Part shown: positions 11,821 to 23,000 of the stretch, piece by piece
Layout: each line of letters starts with the position of its first letter
Numbering within the stretch: the stretch's first letter is position 1
Assembly: GCA_030789695.1 (NCBI GenBank)
Contig: CM061140.1
Span: forward strand, 175,050,319 to 175,114,318
Source: Scilla litardierei
Taxonomy: Eukaryota; Streptophyta; Magnoliopsida; Asparagales; Asparagaceae
Direction of reading: 5' to 3'
Length of the DNA stretch: 64,000 nucleotides
Made by a program: the position numbers and the translations under genes
The notes under the pieces: generated by a model
What the model was told of the DNA's origin: nothing
Seen by the model: the letters and a program-made list of their open reading frames with translations, nothing else
The model's database searches: none

Positions 11821-12900
11821 TTAGATATCACGCCTACACAACGGGCAAGAGGCATGCCTGATGAGCCAGCTATCGATGCACTGCAAGTGGAACATGTGCC
11901 TACAATGAGGCAAGCACCTCGCCGTTTCGCCAACTTGAAAGTCCTGTAAATCAAACCACCAGTTTAGTGCATTGTAGGCAAACAAACCACAAAACTAGCT
12001 CAATAACAACGAGGGCGAACCTGAAGGCAGACTGAGCAGCAAATTTTCTCCCCTGAAGCATCAATGTTGTTATCCGACGAAAGTTTAATCTTTCCAAGCT
12101 TATTAACAGAATCTGTAGACATCCCGCCGGTGCCCCCGGTCTCAAAAATATCAAGAACCTCAATGAAGGGGGAATCAACAGCACTCATCTACAATGAACA
12201 ATATCCCCAAAGAAAATTATTATACCATAAATTTATTCAGCACTCTGATTTAGCCCAAGAAATGTGATTATACCTGACTCTGCACTGCACTTTGAACAGC
12301 AGGGCCAACTTTCTCACGAACCAGCCTTCCACTCAAAAGGCTAGCAAGGATGTCAATCTGCAACCAACAAATTGCGATGTAAAACGTGCGAAATGGCGAA
12401 AACTCGAAGATCAATTTCTTTTCTTTCATTTTTTTGCCACTTACCACATAGAGGATGCTCCATATGCCGGAATCATTGGAGTGCCAGAGAGCAAGAGAAG
12501 ATTCCACAGCCTCGATCGAGAAGACGGCACCGGAGATTGCTCCGATCCCGCAACCTCGGAACATCCCGCTCTCAGTTGCCAGCCCAATCAGAGCTCCGGT
12601 AATGGCCCCTACAACTGAACCCACTGCAGCAGCAACAAAAATCAAAACCCATAAAACAAACAAAAGGGCATCGATTTCTCGCCCATCCCCCTTCAAATTA
12701 AAAACCCAACAAACCCAAATCTCAAAAATCAACAAGAACAAACCTGTAGCAAAGACGAAGGTTACAATTGCGCAGATGAGCTTTTCAGCGAGCTGCGAGG
12801 CGAAGGAGCCTGCTCTCGTGTCTCTCCCGCCAGCAGAGCTGGCAACGGAAGAAGAACGAGGAGATGAGGAATTTGACGAGGGAGCAGTGAGAAAATCCAT
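11821..12900 (-). CDS. NEP1-interacting-protein-like RING-H2 protein, 5 exons, 236 aa
   Basis: Exons on minus: 12900-12744, 12623-12445, 12357-12274, 12188-12021 and 11943-11821, all with GT-AG introns and in frame. The N-terminus is Ser-rich and is followed by a hydrophobic segment ([13 protein letters not shown], about 41-53). Next comes a Gly/Ala-rich hydrophobic region ([16 protein letters not shown] ... [14 protein letters not shown], about 58-92). The C-terminus is a RING-H2 finger: Cys191, Cys194, Cys210, His212, His215, Cys218, Cys229 and Cys232, ending CPLCRRDI. This domain order matches NIP1/NIP2-type proteins. In Arabidopsis these are known to bind the plastid RNA polymerase NEP/RPOTmp at thylakoids and are also counted among ATL-like E3s. 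Whether this copy acts in plastids or as a secretory-membrane E3 cannot be told from sequence. All zinc ligands are present. No other gene is close enough to suggest co-regulation. Confidence 0.9.
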
Positions 12901-14110
12901 GGTTGAGATGGGTATTCTTTTTCCAAAGGAGATTGTTGAAATTATATAGAAACAAGAAAGCGAGTGAGCAAATCAAAGCTTCGTCGTTAAGAGATGAGCT
13001 CAGGGAGAGGAAAGAGACTAGGGCAACACGCAATCAATGAAAGAAAAAATCAAAATAAAAAGTTATGGCTACCAAAACTATCTGAAATGAAAAAAAGGAG
13101 ACTTTTTATTGGGTCTTTCGGTTGATGGCTAATTGCATTTTTCCGTGTTAGTATTTAAGAGGGAAGCTTCTGTTGTTTGACGAAATGAGAGCTATTAAGA
13201 TTAAATAATTAAGCATCCCATGGAGTTAGTTGAAAAGGGGACGGGATTATGATAACGATGGGCTTAATCTGGTGGTTAATTGTTTAAAGAGCAAATAATC
13301 ATTTAAATAATTAATTAATTAAAGATAAAAAGAGGGCACTGTTGGTGTACCAAATCTTGAGGTTTTATTGGGTGTTTAATGCATCTCAGGTTCAAAACAT
13401 TAATGTGATTACTATTTGTTTCCTTTTTAGTAAATAACTTGAAAGTTATTAATGTTGTTAAATCCATTGCCACTGTATTTCTTCTAATATTACTAAAATT
13501 TCTATTTAATTTTAAACTTAATAAATTTCATGTAAGTATTATAAACTATCTCGTAGTTAGCCTAAAGTTTCAAATTGTATCCTCATAGTTTCATGTGGAG
13601 TATCACACATATCCACAAAATTCTCATGAGTTTTATTGACATGTTTTCTTTGTTTCCTTTTTTTTGTTTTCTTGATAAATCATTAATATGTTTCTTCTAA
13701 GTTGAAGTTTCCCACATACTTAACGAATGCTATCTAACACATCTCATTATTTCATGTTTTCCACATGTTTTACAAAGACAACGCCATCCTTATTTAACTA
13801 TCCCCAACATATTAAAATATCATCGCCTTGCCTCAGAATTGCATGCCTACACCCGAGCTTCTTAGCTCAATGTTATCCCCCCATTCTTCGTTAGAGGTTG
13901 AGTCTTCGATTCCTGCTTTCCGATTTATTAAGAAAAATTGCATGCCTACAAGTCGCGATGCAAGTGCTGATCTGACCTGGAATTTGCAGATCGCAAATCC
14001 TAAAGAGAAACCTTTTGTGTGCGCCAAATTTAGCAGAGCACAAGGTTGAGGGTCACAGTAATCCATTGTAGGACGTCGTTTCCAAGGAAATCAGTATTCC
14101 ATCAGTTACC
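12901..14110. other. Intergenic, AT-rich; nothing recognised
   Basis: This is the upstream region of the minus-strand RING gene (promoter expected in 12901-13400). No conserved ORF, RNA gene or paired repeat was seen. A weak inverted pair 'attgcatgcctaca' occurs as two direct copies near 13838 and 13937. Confidence 0.4.
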
Positions 14111-14113
14111 TAA

Positions 14114-14573
14114 GGGCCTGTTCTTTTGCAAAGAAAGTAGTCAGGATTTCACAAATTTTCACTATTCATCCACTATTCACCAGCTTTCCTACCCAACTTT
14201 CTCATTTCGTGTTCTTTTGGCTCTTTCGAAATCCTGGAAAGTTTGCCTACGTGGAGTTCCAATTGGGATTCCCGAGGCACTTTTGTAATCCTCTAATTTT
14301 GTTGGGAAAGCTTGGGAAAGCTTGGATTTGTGGGGCCCACTTTGTTATCTCTCTCTATCTCTCTCATCCACCTCACCAACTTTCCACTATCTCATTCCAA
14401 TTTTCCAAACATAAAAGAACACAAGAAAGGAGAGTGGACCCCACTTTACTTTCTCAACCCCACTTTCCATACAACTTTCCAAGCAAAAGAACACAAAACT
14501 CAAATTTCTCTCTCCTCAGATTCCACAAATCCCCAACTTTCCCATTTCCACTTTCTTGCAAAAGAACAGGCCC
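14114..14573. mobile_element. Tourist-like (PIF/Harbinger) MITE, copy 3
   Basis: The termini GGGCCTGTTCTTTTGCAA and TTGCAAAAGAACAGGCCC are perfect inverted repeats, flanked by TAA at 14111-14113 and 14574-14576. Internal TGTTCTTTTGG and AAAAGAACACAAG motifs sit in the same relative places as in the copies at 4834 and 5349. This is the best preserved of the three copies. Confidence 0.92.
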
Positions 14574-14576
14574 TAA

Positions 14577-15769
14577 AGAAACAAGTCACCCCATTTTGGT
14601 CATACTCATTAAGTTCCCTGACAGCACCTCATCCACAACTACCTATTTTAGCATCGATATTGTGCATGGGTGGGTGTTACTGACCCTAACCTTGCATCTG
14701 CAAAGCTCACTGGCAGTGTGCACTCTCCCCCACACGCATGCACACACACAACATCCTTTAGAGACTACATGTGTATCAGGGGCAGTAGTTCACAAAGGGA
14801 CCACCTTAAGATGATTATCTCATAGCTATTGAGAACGAATCAAATCAGATGGTTCTATTTCTCAAACTTTCTGACTTGCTCCTACGGAACCAGATCGAAA
14901 GATTGAGAAAGTCAGTCATTCACAGCAATTGGGAAGGATTCCTCGAAAAGTTAAGAAGTAGTAAATCCTTTTTAGAAATCGAATGGATTCGAATATCAGC
15001 TAAAACAAGGCAAGACCCAAAATGAATTACTAAATAGCTTAGTAGAACAGATTTAACCGCTAAAGATAGTCCAACGCTAAACAAAGAATACCTCATCTAG
15101 ATTGGAGGAGCTCCTCTTTAAAAAGTAATTTTGTCACATCTACATCCGTGAGGGTTCCATAAGGAAAAACAACACACCGAAGCTGCATGGTGGTGGATTG
15201 GGAGGCCATGTCACTTTGGCAAGGATAAGATGATTGCGTTAGGTGAATATAAATCTTTCTGGACTCTGTTTAGAAGAGATGTTAGATGGTATGTGTCCAG
15301 AAGCATGGTATGCTAATTATCAGAGGGGTAGACATATAATACCAGACTGTACACCATGTTACAGTAGCACATTGCGACTAATAAGGGACAACATCATCCA
15401 GGCCTCGAACATCTTCAATTTTATCTGCAAGCTCATCCTGGAAAAAATCCAAGCATCAAACAAAAAGTAGTGCCATGTCGAGGAGCAAGGGGATTTGGAG
15501 TTCGTCCAATTCCAATCTGTTTGTATTTGACGACGAAATAGATAGAACATGGCCTTAGCGCATATTGAGATTGAAAACATTAGATGTCGGCTCCCTATTT
15601 TCTGTTAAACTAAGTCTCAACATTAGAAATCCAAGAAATAAGGATGATAAAAAGTAAATAGAAGATTGGAAATCCAATAAATAAGCATCGCACGGGTCTC
15701 CGACGTGGGATTTTAAGGAGATTGGAAATCAGCCGTGGCGGGTGCATCGACAAGCTAGTTGAAGAAGAT
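14577..15769. other. Intergenic; nothing recognised
   Basis: No ORF with recognisable similarity and no paired repeat was found. A short (CA)n-like tract lies near 14738-14750. The sequence is compatible with old, unrecognisable repeat DNA. Confidence 0.35.
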
Positions 15770-16703
15770 GATGGATTGAGAGTCTATACAACGAATGTTG
15801 TCACAAGACCACAAGACCCTTCCTCTAGCATCGACTGATGATGCCTAGAATCTTATGGAGCCCGGGAGCGGCTGCTGGGGCGAGCATTAATGAAACGAAG
15901 AGCCCGAGCTGGGTTTCATCGAGCCAACATCCTCATTCGGTACATATCATAGAGAGATGGAATGACATCAGAGGACCAGGGACGAACCTCCCGGGTCAGG
16001 GGTTGAACCCACCCACACCACCCCGACTATCATCCGATGCCTAATTCAAGTGATGGTGGAGGAAATGAGGTGATGGGCGTAAGAAAGCACATATGGATGG
16101 AAAGGCATATGAATTGGGCCTACAAGTACCGAGTCAGAGTATTGAGGTGTACTCGTTTTTATCTTCCTAATGACGGAGATGATCCATTGTTTATATAGAG
16201 CTTCGGAGAGGTCATACCACGTCACGCAGTTATGAGGATTGCAGATCCCCAAGTGTAACGGACACCCACAAATAAGGCAAGTAAGCAGATAACGTAGGAA
16301 ATGATGTCCATATTTGCAGATAAGGCATGCCGTTATAGACGTGTTGAGTGGAGATTGAATGCCATCTGTTGTCAATGATCTGGAGAGAGGAAGGCCCGCC
16401 TGCCTGAGATCGTGTCGTGTTGATGGATCCCCTTTGGTAGCAAGGTCGTCCTTGAAGAAGTACGCTGGCCTCGGATAGCGAGGTCGTCCTGAAATTTGGG
16501 TTGACCTCGTGGAGGCTGACGTCATAGAGTTACGCTGATGACAGAGCCTACCTCGTAAAGAGGGGGTCCCCGAAGAGCTAAGGGAGCTGACCTCATGCGG
16601 AGGTTGTCCTTGAAGAGTTGTACTGACGCTAGGTCAGGCTGATCCCTCAAGTCAGTGGCTGGGTCCCACCGCTGGCGGACCCCAGTCAGAAACGTCATCT
16701 ACA
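15770..16703 (-). repeat. Probable gypsy-type LTR (solo or truncated)
   Basis: Read on minus from about 16703 the sequence starts TGTAGATGACGTTTCTGAC and is GC-rich with repeated 'gacctc/gaggtc' words. It reaches a TATA-like CTCTATATAAACAATGG (about 16200-16184) and then GAATTAGGCATCGGATGATAG (about 16046-16026), the motif seen at the equivalent place in other gypsy LTRs. This U3-TATA-R order is typical of an LTR. The 3' end and a target duplication were not identified, so the left boundary is approximate. Confidence 0.45.
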
Positions 16704-17863
16704 ACACTATTATAGTATTATGTCAGATTTTGGATATTTTCGAATATTTTGAAATCTTATTGAGATGTGAAGTTGTATTTTTTTTAAATAAGAAAAAGAA
16801 CAATGAGTATCAGCTACCAAGGAGGAAATCTTCTATATGGCTTGCGTCAAAAAACACCGCCATCCCTTTTTAGGCGTTCAGATCCATTAGTTCCGATCTG
16901 TATGTTCTAAAAACGCATATAATCATTAAGAAGTTTTGCTCGTTCGTCGACACGTCACAAATTTAGCAGGCAACCCCCACGTCTTGCTAAATACGTGGGA
17001 CAAGTTTTAGCAGAAGAGAGAGGCCAAGATCAAACACAATTCCAAATCAACTAGCGACACATCTTGGGCTCACTGGAAAATTGAAGACTTGGGATATTTT
17101 TGATTGGATCCGATCAGCGTTGCTAGCCAAGAAGGAAATTGCTGACGCCCATATTCCTCTCTTTTAAAAAGAGAGTTTTTTTGTTTTTGTTTTGATATTT
17201 GGGTTGAAAGTAAATAACAAGAGAGTAGTGTCCGCTTTTTATAAAAGCGAATAGATGAAAATGAACTAACAAAGCAACAATCGTTTTCTCACCCATGATC
17301 CATCGACAACCCATGGATGGATGGTTGGTTGAGAAAATTTGCGAGCCACATAACAAATTCCCTTCCTGGAACCAAACAGCATTGAGACGAAAACTTGCCG
17401 AAAAAGTGAAGGGTGAGAAAATGGGGGCACTGCGAGCCCACGCGAAAATGTCAACTGCAAATTCGAATTCCTTCGCTTCGCCATGGCTGGACCTCAATTA
17501 TGAGCTGATGACTTCAGGGCACGAGCCAGCCCATGGGTGGGTGTGCAACATGCCTCGTCTCGTGAGAGACTTGAGCGGTCAGAAATTGCGACTCGTGACA
17601 AAGCGAGCCTGGGCGGCATGCGACCGCTGCAAATTGTTGAATGTTGGACTATTTTGTTTTGAAAAACTTCAACAATATTAATGAAACATGTAGGACGAGG
17701 TCCCTCATCCTGCTTCCAAACTTAATTAAACAACAAAATAAGTAGCCGATCTTGGAGAAAAAACAGATAAAGAAAAGAAAAGAAAAATAATGGTGATGAA
17801 AGGCCATAATATAAAAACAGTTGATCACACCCTTGCTTTTTTTTATCACTTTCGATTGTTCAT
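16704..17863. other. Intergenic; no gene recognised
   Basis: No conserved protein or RNA was seen. A 16-base string 'cagaagagagaggcca' near 17015-17030 and 'ggcaaccc(c)cacgt' near 16970 recur in the aconitase 5' region (about 19955-19996). They may be remnants of a small local duplication. Confidence 0.35.
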
Positions 17864-18017
17864 CGTGACGTGGACCGTTCGATCAACACTTTTTATGGTC
17901 CATACCGCCAACCTTCTTTTTTTTTTGCGTTTTTTTGCTTTTTCTCTTTTCTCTTTGCAGAGAAAAAGGTGGGTGGTGGGACCCACAAAAAGTGTTGATC
18001 GAATGGTCCACATCGCG
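17864..18017. mobile_element. Fold-back (hairpin) element
   Basis: The left arm 'cgtgacgtggaccgttcgat' continues through 'caacactttttatggtcc' and pairs with a right arm ending 'gatcgaatggtccacatcgcg'. The arms are about 38 bases with a few mismatches and enclose a T/pyrimidine-rich loop. It is likely a MITE remnant; no flanking duplication was established. Confidence 0.6.
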
Positions 18018-18120
18018 TTGGACGATCATATGGTCCAACGTGCATAGGAGCCCAACCCGATCCCGGGCGTATGACCGATCACAGTGTCTGCTGCTTTTGG
18101 GATTAACATAACCTGCTACA

Positions 18121-18774
18121 TCTATATTACAATTGAGGGCAGATTTTGAATTTGTCCTATGTGGCAATGTCAAATCAAGTTTTGGAGGGAAATTTTTGGG
18201 TTGAAGAGAAATTTGTTGGAAATACACAAAAACATTGAAATTATGGATAGCCTTTTAATATTGGTTATGAAAAAAAATGTTGTGCACATACACAATCTCA
18301 TCTTGGGAATGAACGCGAGCTGTGGGAGAATAAACGCGGGAGATGCTGCCAACTCATTGATCCGCGTTGCAAAACCCTGTAAAATTTCGATCACATCTGC
18401 TGATATTTCAGCGGAAACTAATAATTATTGATGTTTGTTTAAAATTAGTGGGTCCAAGATTTTTAAATGAACAGTGTCCCCACGGGCACGAGTTATATGT
18501 ATATGAAGCCCGCGCCGAAGGCGCCCGCTAAATATTTTTACGCTGATTTGTTGTTCTGCGCCTAAGGCACCCGCCCGCGTCGAATTGATGTTTTACGTCG
18601 AATTTGTTGTTCTGCGCCGAAGGCACCCACGCCGAAGACGCCTGTGCCGCTAAGTATTGTAAGTTAATTTATTTTTCTTTTAAATTTTGGCTTTGAAAAA
18701 AAAATTCGGGGAACAAAGATTACGCAAGAGAACATCTTAAATGAACCGTGCCCGCGGACACGGGTTATGACTAG
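18121..18774 (+). mobile_element. Non-autonomous Helitron, copy 1
   Basis: The 5' end is TCTATATTACAATTGAGG and the 3' end is CTAG preceded by a GC hairpin (CCGTGCCCGCGGACACGG). The insertion lies between A (18120) and T (18775), as Helitrons do, with no target duplication. Near 18467-18500 there is a second, diverged copy of the 3' end (AAATGAACAGTGTCCCCACG...GAGTTAT). Between the two, 'gcgccgaaggc(g/a)cccgc' repeats several times. The 5' end matches those of the elements at 40100-40414 and 63499-63823. It lies about 1.2 kb upstream of aconitase. Confidence 0.82.
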
Positions 18775-20025
18775 TTATCTTATGGAATAGCGCCCACCTG
18801 CATTTGGTTTTGTCATTTGATTATTATTACGATTAAATCTCAACGTGGGTCCCAGAGATGATGCATACAAACTGCACTGTTGGTTGAGCTCACCCAATAG
18901 TTTACTCAGGGTGACGATTGGCAAGGCCAACCCCATTAATTATCCTACTTTTTTTTATAATTATTGTAAATATGCAAGTAGTTTCTTGCTCTATTGTGGA
19001 TTGTTTATAGAAATTGATTACCCAACATGCTACTAAAGTATCGGTCTTATTGGTACCGGCTTTAGCGCTAAACTCCTTGTAATTAAATTAGCGAAGCAAA
19101 CCATATTGTTTAATGGCTAGCTTAAACCATTCGCTACTGTTGCAAAAAAGAAGAATAAAGGGTAAGATATGACTTAAGCACTCAACTACTTCTAATTAAA
19201 TTTGAGAAGCCATGATATTAAGCATGCACCTGCACATTGTTGTATTGTGGGGGCAAAGGATGTTTCAAGTTTACTGTGGGCTTAGAGCTTCTTTTGTATT
19301 ATTAGTTTAAGTGAAGATTCAACTTAGGGCCAGCTACTGTCCAGAATGACGCATGTCTATCTGCATCTATATCTACACACACAATAAATTAAGCAAGATG
19401 CTCGAGTATAATATTTTGCTAAATTTTTTAATCAAATACACAACTTAAAGATGATTTTTTAAAAAAATCTGAGGAGGAAAGATGCATACTCTCATGGGCC
19501 TTTGTATGGGTCCGTTGCTCAGGCCTAAAATATATGGGGGGGCTTAGAGTTTGTGGACTTTGGAAATCATCCTTTGGATTTTATATTGGGTCATATAATA
19601 CCTTGCATCATTGGTCCGAACATGGGCCACATGTAGCTGAGGCCCACACCAAATGGCAGCCGAACGGGCGGTGACCGGATACCAGATGAAAATTAAAGAA
19701 CCCTGAGAGCGGCGCTGACCGGAGCAACGGGCCACAGGAAATGACGGAATTGCCCCCGGCGTGCTCTCACCACGCGTCACCTCCACGCCCCAACCTCTAT
19801 CACCTATGTCAGTCTCTTCTATCCTCCCTCTCGCTACAATCCAAACCCCCGCCACATTCCCTTTCTCGCTCTTTCCATTTTTCACGTCTCTTTATTTCTC
19901 GTATGATGATTTCTGACATTTATTGAAAATGGAAAAAATTAATTAAAATTAGCGCAGAAGAGAGAGGCCACCAACAAACAGAGGCAACCCCACGTAGTTT
20001 CTCTCTCTAAAAAGGCCGAGTGCCA
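18775..20025 (+). promoter_or_regulatory. Upstream region of aconitase, with site-II-like motifs
   Basis: TGGGCC (19623-19628) and GGCCCAC (19641-19647) lie about 400 bases before the start codon. By family knowledge TGGGCY 'site II' boxes are common in promoters of plant genes for mitochondrial and translation proteins. A pyrimidine-rich leader 'ctctctctaa' ends shortly before the ATG. No clear TATA box was seen. The transcription start is not determined, and the rest (18775-19500) holds nothing recognised. Confidence 0.4.
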
Positions 20026-23000
20026 ATGACTCTCACGGCTCTCACCCGATCCGCGTCTCGCCTCTCGTCTTTTCTCCCCGCCGCCGCCATATCATCTTCT
20101 TCATCCACCTTCAACTCTCGTCCTTCAAACCATAGACCTAGCCCTAGCGCTAGATCGGCGCCCGGTTCGGTCCGCCATTTCTCCGATTGGCGGTCACCGA
20201 TCAGCCACCGAGCCCTGATCCGCTCATCCGCCGCCGTCGCCGAGCGATTCGAGAGGCGGTTCGCCACCATGGGTACGATCGCTCTCAGATCCGATGTTTT
20301 TCTAATACGTTCTTCTTCGTTTTGATTTTATTATTTACTGTTGTCTGATAGCTACTAAGAACGCTTATGAGAGCATACTGACATCGCTGCCGAAGCCTGG
20401 AGGGGGTGAGTTCGGCAAGTACTTCAGCCTGCCGGCGCTGGACGATCCGAGGATCGGTGAGTCTTTTATATCTCGTTTGGTTCCCTTTGTGTCGGAATTT
20501 GGCGTTTGATGATGTTTAAAGTGTTTTTTTGGCAGATCGGCTGCCGTACTCTATAAGGATTCTGTTGGAATCAGCCATCAGGAACTGCGATGGCTTCCAG
20601 GTTCTGGAGAGGGATGTGGAGAAGATCTTGGATTGGCAGAACACGTCGCCCAAACAAGTCGAGATCCCATTTAAGCCTGCTCGAGTCCTGCTTCAGGTCT
20701 TCCTCAATTTTCTTACTTCATAAATATTCTGATCTTTTTATGTCGCGCATCTGTTTGGTTTGTGATGTCTACGGTGATTCTTTTTGGGAAGTTTTATTTG
20801 AAATTTTTATGACGAAAACCTTGTCAAATCATTATTCTAAGTGGTTTAGCCTTCTATTCTCGTTTATCAGGATTTCACTGGTGTGCCTGCTGTTGTTGAT
20901 CTGGCTTGCATGCGGGATGCCATGAACAAACTTGGCGGCGATTCAAACAAAATCAATCCATTAGTAAGTGGTTTTAAATATCTGGTTTAGGCCTAGAATC
21001 ATGTGCTTTACAATTTATAGCCGGTGATCATGCTAGAAAATCTTTTCAAGTTTGTGTTTTGAAGGTTCTCTTATGTTGCTGTCTTATTTTTGTAGCCTAC
21101 TATTGATGTGGATTTCTGTTTATTTGTCTAATTTTGCTCTTCAAGTATTTTCTAGAATCTGTTTGTCATGTAAAGTTTCTTTAGCACCTCATTTCGTGTC
21201 CCTATTTGTTTGTCTTCACATTCTTTTGATTCTGCATCGTGAATTATGAACTTACAAGTAGAGAAGACCATGGGGCATGTCCTAGCTAATATGTTAAGTG
21301 GCTGGCTTTCGAGAACGTATATGTTCTGCTTTGCTCCTGAATTCTCCTATAATCATTGGAAGGCAAAAGAAATCCTTTTCGTAGTAATTTTTTTAGTAAT
21401 ACGGGCAACATAATGTTTTCTGTTAAAGCTACCTTGCAGTGGTCAAATCAAGGCGGATTCAATAGACATGCAGGTGATACCAACATATTTATTGTCATTC
21501 ATGTTGGAATAAAATTATAATAGATTTCCCCCTTTCTTCATCTCAGTGTTCTCTACCAAAATGCCAGGATTTCTCTTATTGAATTTGTTGAAACTGATCA
21601 GGTAACCTCTCTCAGGTCATGTTGTGCAGTGTTTTTTCACTTCAGAACTTTCAACATCATAACTTTTATGCGTTAATTTGTTATGACTCGTTTATGTGGC
21701 CAATACACAAGGAGCATTAATAACAATTAATAACAGAACAGATTTTTTAATCATCTTTGACGATTGTATCTAAATGTCTGAACAATTGTGAGGATTCCTT
21801 TATGATAGCATGCATGTTGGATCATATGATGTCATTGATTTATTAAAATAATGATCTAGTTATCAAACTTCTGTACTTCTGAATTTTCTCAAAACTTCTT
21901 CATTGGCATTGAGTTGCCTTGTCTACTTGCCCTGGTGTAATGGTTTCTTTGCATTTCCACAGGTTCCAGTGGACCTTGTTATTGACCACTCAGTTCAAGT
22001 GGATGTGGCAAGATCACCAAATGCTGTCCATGCAAACATGGAGCTTGAGTTTCAGCGCAACAAAGAAAGGTTTGGATTTTTAAAATGGGGATCCAATGCA
22101 TTCAATAACATGCTTGTTGTTCCACCAGGGTCTGGTATTGTCCACCAGGTAATTGAATTATATCAATCATGGACAGTGCATCTGATTTTGACATTACAAT
22201 AGGTGTCTGAAATGATTATTTGATAATCACATTACCTGATGATGATATTTTGTCTTGTTTTATAGGTGAACTTGGAGTATCTTGGCCGTGTTGTTTTCAA
22301 CAATGGGGGAATGCTATACCCTGACAGTGTGGTTGGTACTGATTCCCACACAACTATGATAGATGGGTTGGGCGTTGCTGGCTGGGGAGTTGGTGGGATT
22401 GAAGCAGAAGCTGCAATGCTTGGCCAGGTCAGTGTGTTTATTATGATTCATGATTATTTGTTTATGAGCATTGCATAAATAATGCAATGTCTCTATTCGT
22501 GTCTATATATGTTAACATATTTTCATTTTTTCTTTTTCATCTCTCTGTGCGTGTGTGCGTGTATATATCCGTTCGTGCTTGTGTCTGTGTGGTCTCGGAG
22601 GGGAGATGGAGTTGATGAGGGATGTGTTGTGTGAGGGGAAGGTGCCACTATATGTATTTTTATGATATATATAATACTTCCTAACACGCCATGAGGCTCA
22701 ACTATTGGGTATAGCAATTAGATTTATAAACTATCATTTACTTTATTAAAGACACCTAAGATGGATCATGCTATGGCTTTTTAACAAATCAATCTATATT
22801 AGTTTAATAAAATTTGGTTCTTCCATATATGTATATCCAAAAGAAATATGCATATATAGCGATGTTTTGTCATGTTTGAAACAAATTAATCAATTTTATG
22901 GCAATTCTGAAATATTGATTTTGTCAATTTTTTTGCATAGGTAAAACACATCTAATTCATTTGATTTTTGTGTGTTAAATAGTTTAAATATGTTATACCA

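Noticed and set aside
12455..12949. 164-codon plus-strand ORF
   Set aside because: It overlaps exons 1-2 of the minus-strand NIP-like gene in reverse and has no recognisable domain.
16046..16525. 159-codon minus ORF
   Set aside because: It spans the TATA box and R-like region of a probable LTR; an accidental open frame.
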